Source of the DNA: JBCCJA01 sp039045975
GTDB taxonomy: Bacteria; Planctomycetota; Planctomycetia; Planctomycetales; Planctomycetaceae
DNA: 64,000 bases
Assembly (NCBI GenBank): GCA_039045975.1
Contig: JBCCJA010000016.1
Coordinates: 1 to 64,000, forward strand
Direction: 5' to 3'
Shown piece after piece: positions 63,011 to 64,000 of this stretch (position 1 is its first letter; the number at the start of each line of letters is the position of its first letter). Below the pieces are notes generated by a model. The model was not told where the DNA came from. It was given only the letters and a program-made list of their open reading frames with translations, and ran no database searches. The translations under genes and the position numbers were made by a program.

Positions 63011-63168
63011 GGGCCGGGGCTCCAGCAGGTGTCGAGACGTCTCCGGCGATCGATCGGCGATACGACGGACTTTTTCGGCGTATGTAGTTGTACCGCCCGC
63101 CTCCGGAAAACGCAGTAAGCGGGCCGCAGGAGACGCTCGAGGGGGACGTTTTCAGCGGCCCCCTTGGC

Positions 63169-63765
63169 CTAACCGGCCCGGTCGACCGACCCGAGCCCGG
63201 CGACCGCCTCCGCCCGCAGCGATTCCAACTCGTCCAGCATACGCCTGCGGGGGTCGGGAGCCTCGTCCGGTTCTTTCTTCGGCGGGACGATCTCCCCGGC
63301 CCGCCAAGCCGCGATCGCCGCGTCGAGGTCCTCGACCGCCTCCGCGAACCGCCCGGCCCGCAGCGCCGCCTCGCCCCGACCGCCGCGGTTGACCGGGATC
63401 GACACTTCGCGGGCGATCGCGGTGTCGAAATCGGTGACCGCCGCCTTCATGTCGCCGAGCGCGAGGTACGCCTCCGCCCGCCAGCCGTACGCGCTGTTCA
63501 GCCGCGGATTGGCCGCGAGCGCCTCGTCGAACGCCACGACGGCCGTCTCGAAATCCTCTCGGAGCATCATCTTCAGGCCCGCCACGAGCCGGGCCTGTGC
63601 GAGGCTCCGCTGTTGCGGCGTGACCTGCTGCGTCAGCAGAATCGTGTAATTCAGCGCGAGCACGGCCACGGCCGCGAGCAGGAATCCGACCACGACCGTC
63701 CGGCCGTCGAGCTTCAGCCCGCCGGGGATGACTTCGTCGAGGCTCTCTTCGTCGACCGCCAGCAA
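63169..63765 (-). CDS. TPR-repeat membrane protein
   Basis: A 198-residue protein with one membrane helix (about 22-43, VVVGFLLAAVAVLALNYTI) and two to three tetratricopeptide repeats after it (about 50-150, for example DFETAVVAFDEALAANPRLNSAYGWRAEAYLALGD-type units). Helical repeats of this kind mediate protein contacts. The start is TTG at 63765: GGGAG lies seven bases upstream and the earlier part of the open frame is out of family. The role is unknown. Its start is 25 bases from the end of the TerB-like gene. Confidence 0.72.
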   Translation of the reverse strand: MLAVDEESLDEVIPGGLKLDGRTVVVGFLLAAVAVLALNYTILLTQQVTPQQRSLAQARLVAGLKMMLREDFETAVVAFDEALAANPRLNSAYGWRAEAYLALGDMKAAVTDFDTAIAREVSIPVNRGGRGEAALRAGRFAEAVEDLDAAIAAWRAGEIVPPKKEPDEAPDPRRRMLDELESLRAEAVAGLGSVDRAG

Positions 63766-63790
63766 GGCGTCTCTCCCGTGTCCGATGCCG

Positions 63791-64000
63791 CTATTTTGCG
63801 GCCGATTCGTCGTCCGACCACCCTGCGGCCGCCGCCTTCCGGCGGCGTCGCTTCTCGTCGCGGGCGTGACGGGCGCGTTCGCCCCGCCTCCGCCGGACAC
63901 GCAGCTTGACGTCGGCGACCGAATATCCGCAGTGCTCGCCGAACGCCAGTAGCAGCTTCCGCTCACCCCGGGCGATCCGGCCGTCGGCCATGACGACATC
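63791..64000 (-). CDS. C-terminal part of a TerB-like protein, 5' end outside window
   Basis: The frame is open to the right window edge and ends at TAG 63791, giving the last 69 residues of a larger protein. It begins DVVMADGRIARGERKLL, which fits the helical TerB/DjlA N-terminal domain pattern (ADG-x-I-x3-E), then becomes Arg/Lys-rich (RVRRRRGERARHARDEKRRRR). The assignment rests on little sequence. Confidence 0.5.
   Translation of the reverse strand, partial: DVVMADGRIARGERKLLLAFGEHCGYSVADVKLRVRRRRGERARHARDEKRRRRKAAAAGWSDDESAAK

Overview
The window is high-GC DNA, visibly around two-thirds G+C or more in most genes, from a diderm bacterium that is very probably a member of the Planctomycetota. 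The support is family-level. There are two signal peptidases I with a zinc-ribbon insert and a large extra domain, a DUF1598-like secreted protein, and an EF-G of the spirochaete/planctomycete/delta-proteobacterial (mitochondrial-like) type. There is also a four-gene block with a MotA/TolQ-type channel and two ExbD-like proteins of a kind I associate with planctomycetes, plus FHA and PP2C signalling proteins. LpxD, LpxI, LptB and an inverse-autotransporter barrel show that the cell has an outer membrane. No tRNA, rRNA, prophage or CRISPR array was seen.

Layout, left to right. 1-8.1 kb: minus-strand lepB-lptB-murJ (secretion, LPS transport, lipid II flipping; murJ runs off the left edge), then a receiver-domain protein, the DUF1598-like protein and a second signal peptidase on plus. 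8.1-16 kb: minus-strand tyrA-purL-RAYT-fusA-esterase. The RAYT transposase gene sits between two 90-bp copies of a palindromic repeat, and a low-GC patch extends into the 3' end of purL. 16-25.1 kb: a plus-strand operon of a 1332-residue protein of unknown function, a MotA/TolQ-like proton channel, and two single-pass ExbD-like proteins, one with and one without the conserved transmembrane Asp. 25.1-36 kb: a monooxygenase-like protein, an FHA protein, lpxD-lpxI, aroH-type chorismate mutase, a lipoprotein, a large zinc metalloprotease, a PP2C phosphatase, a LmbE-type deacetylase, an HTH-EIIA fusion and a TIM-barrel isomerase.

36.1-41.8 kb: an Fe-S assembly operon on minus, in transcription order sufR-like, nuoB, sufC, sufB, an 80-residue protein, sufD, sufT-like. 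A solitary nuoB inside a suf operon is unusual. 42-46.6 kb: an NSS-family sodium symporter with a 34-residue MetS-like partner, an aldo/keto reductase, an Old Yellow Enzyme homologue and a membrane protein, separated by long-stem inverted repeats. 46.9-50.3 kb: gatC-gatA-gatB. 50.7-58.2 kb: csrA, a C-terminal processing protease, an HtrA-like protein that has lost its catalytic His and Ser, ribBA, and an FHA-GAF-PP2C phosphatase. 58.3-64 kb: an inverse autotransporter with a repeat-built passenger, acnA, a TPR membrane protein and the end of a TerB-like gene.

The strongest candidates for an undescribed system are the 16-25 kb motor-like operon and the inverse autotransporter. All family assignments were made by reading the translations; no database search was run.
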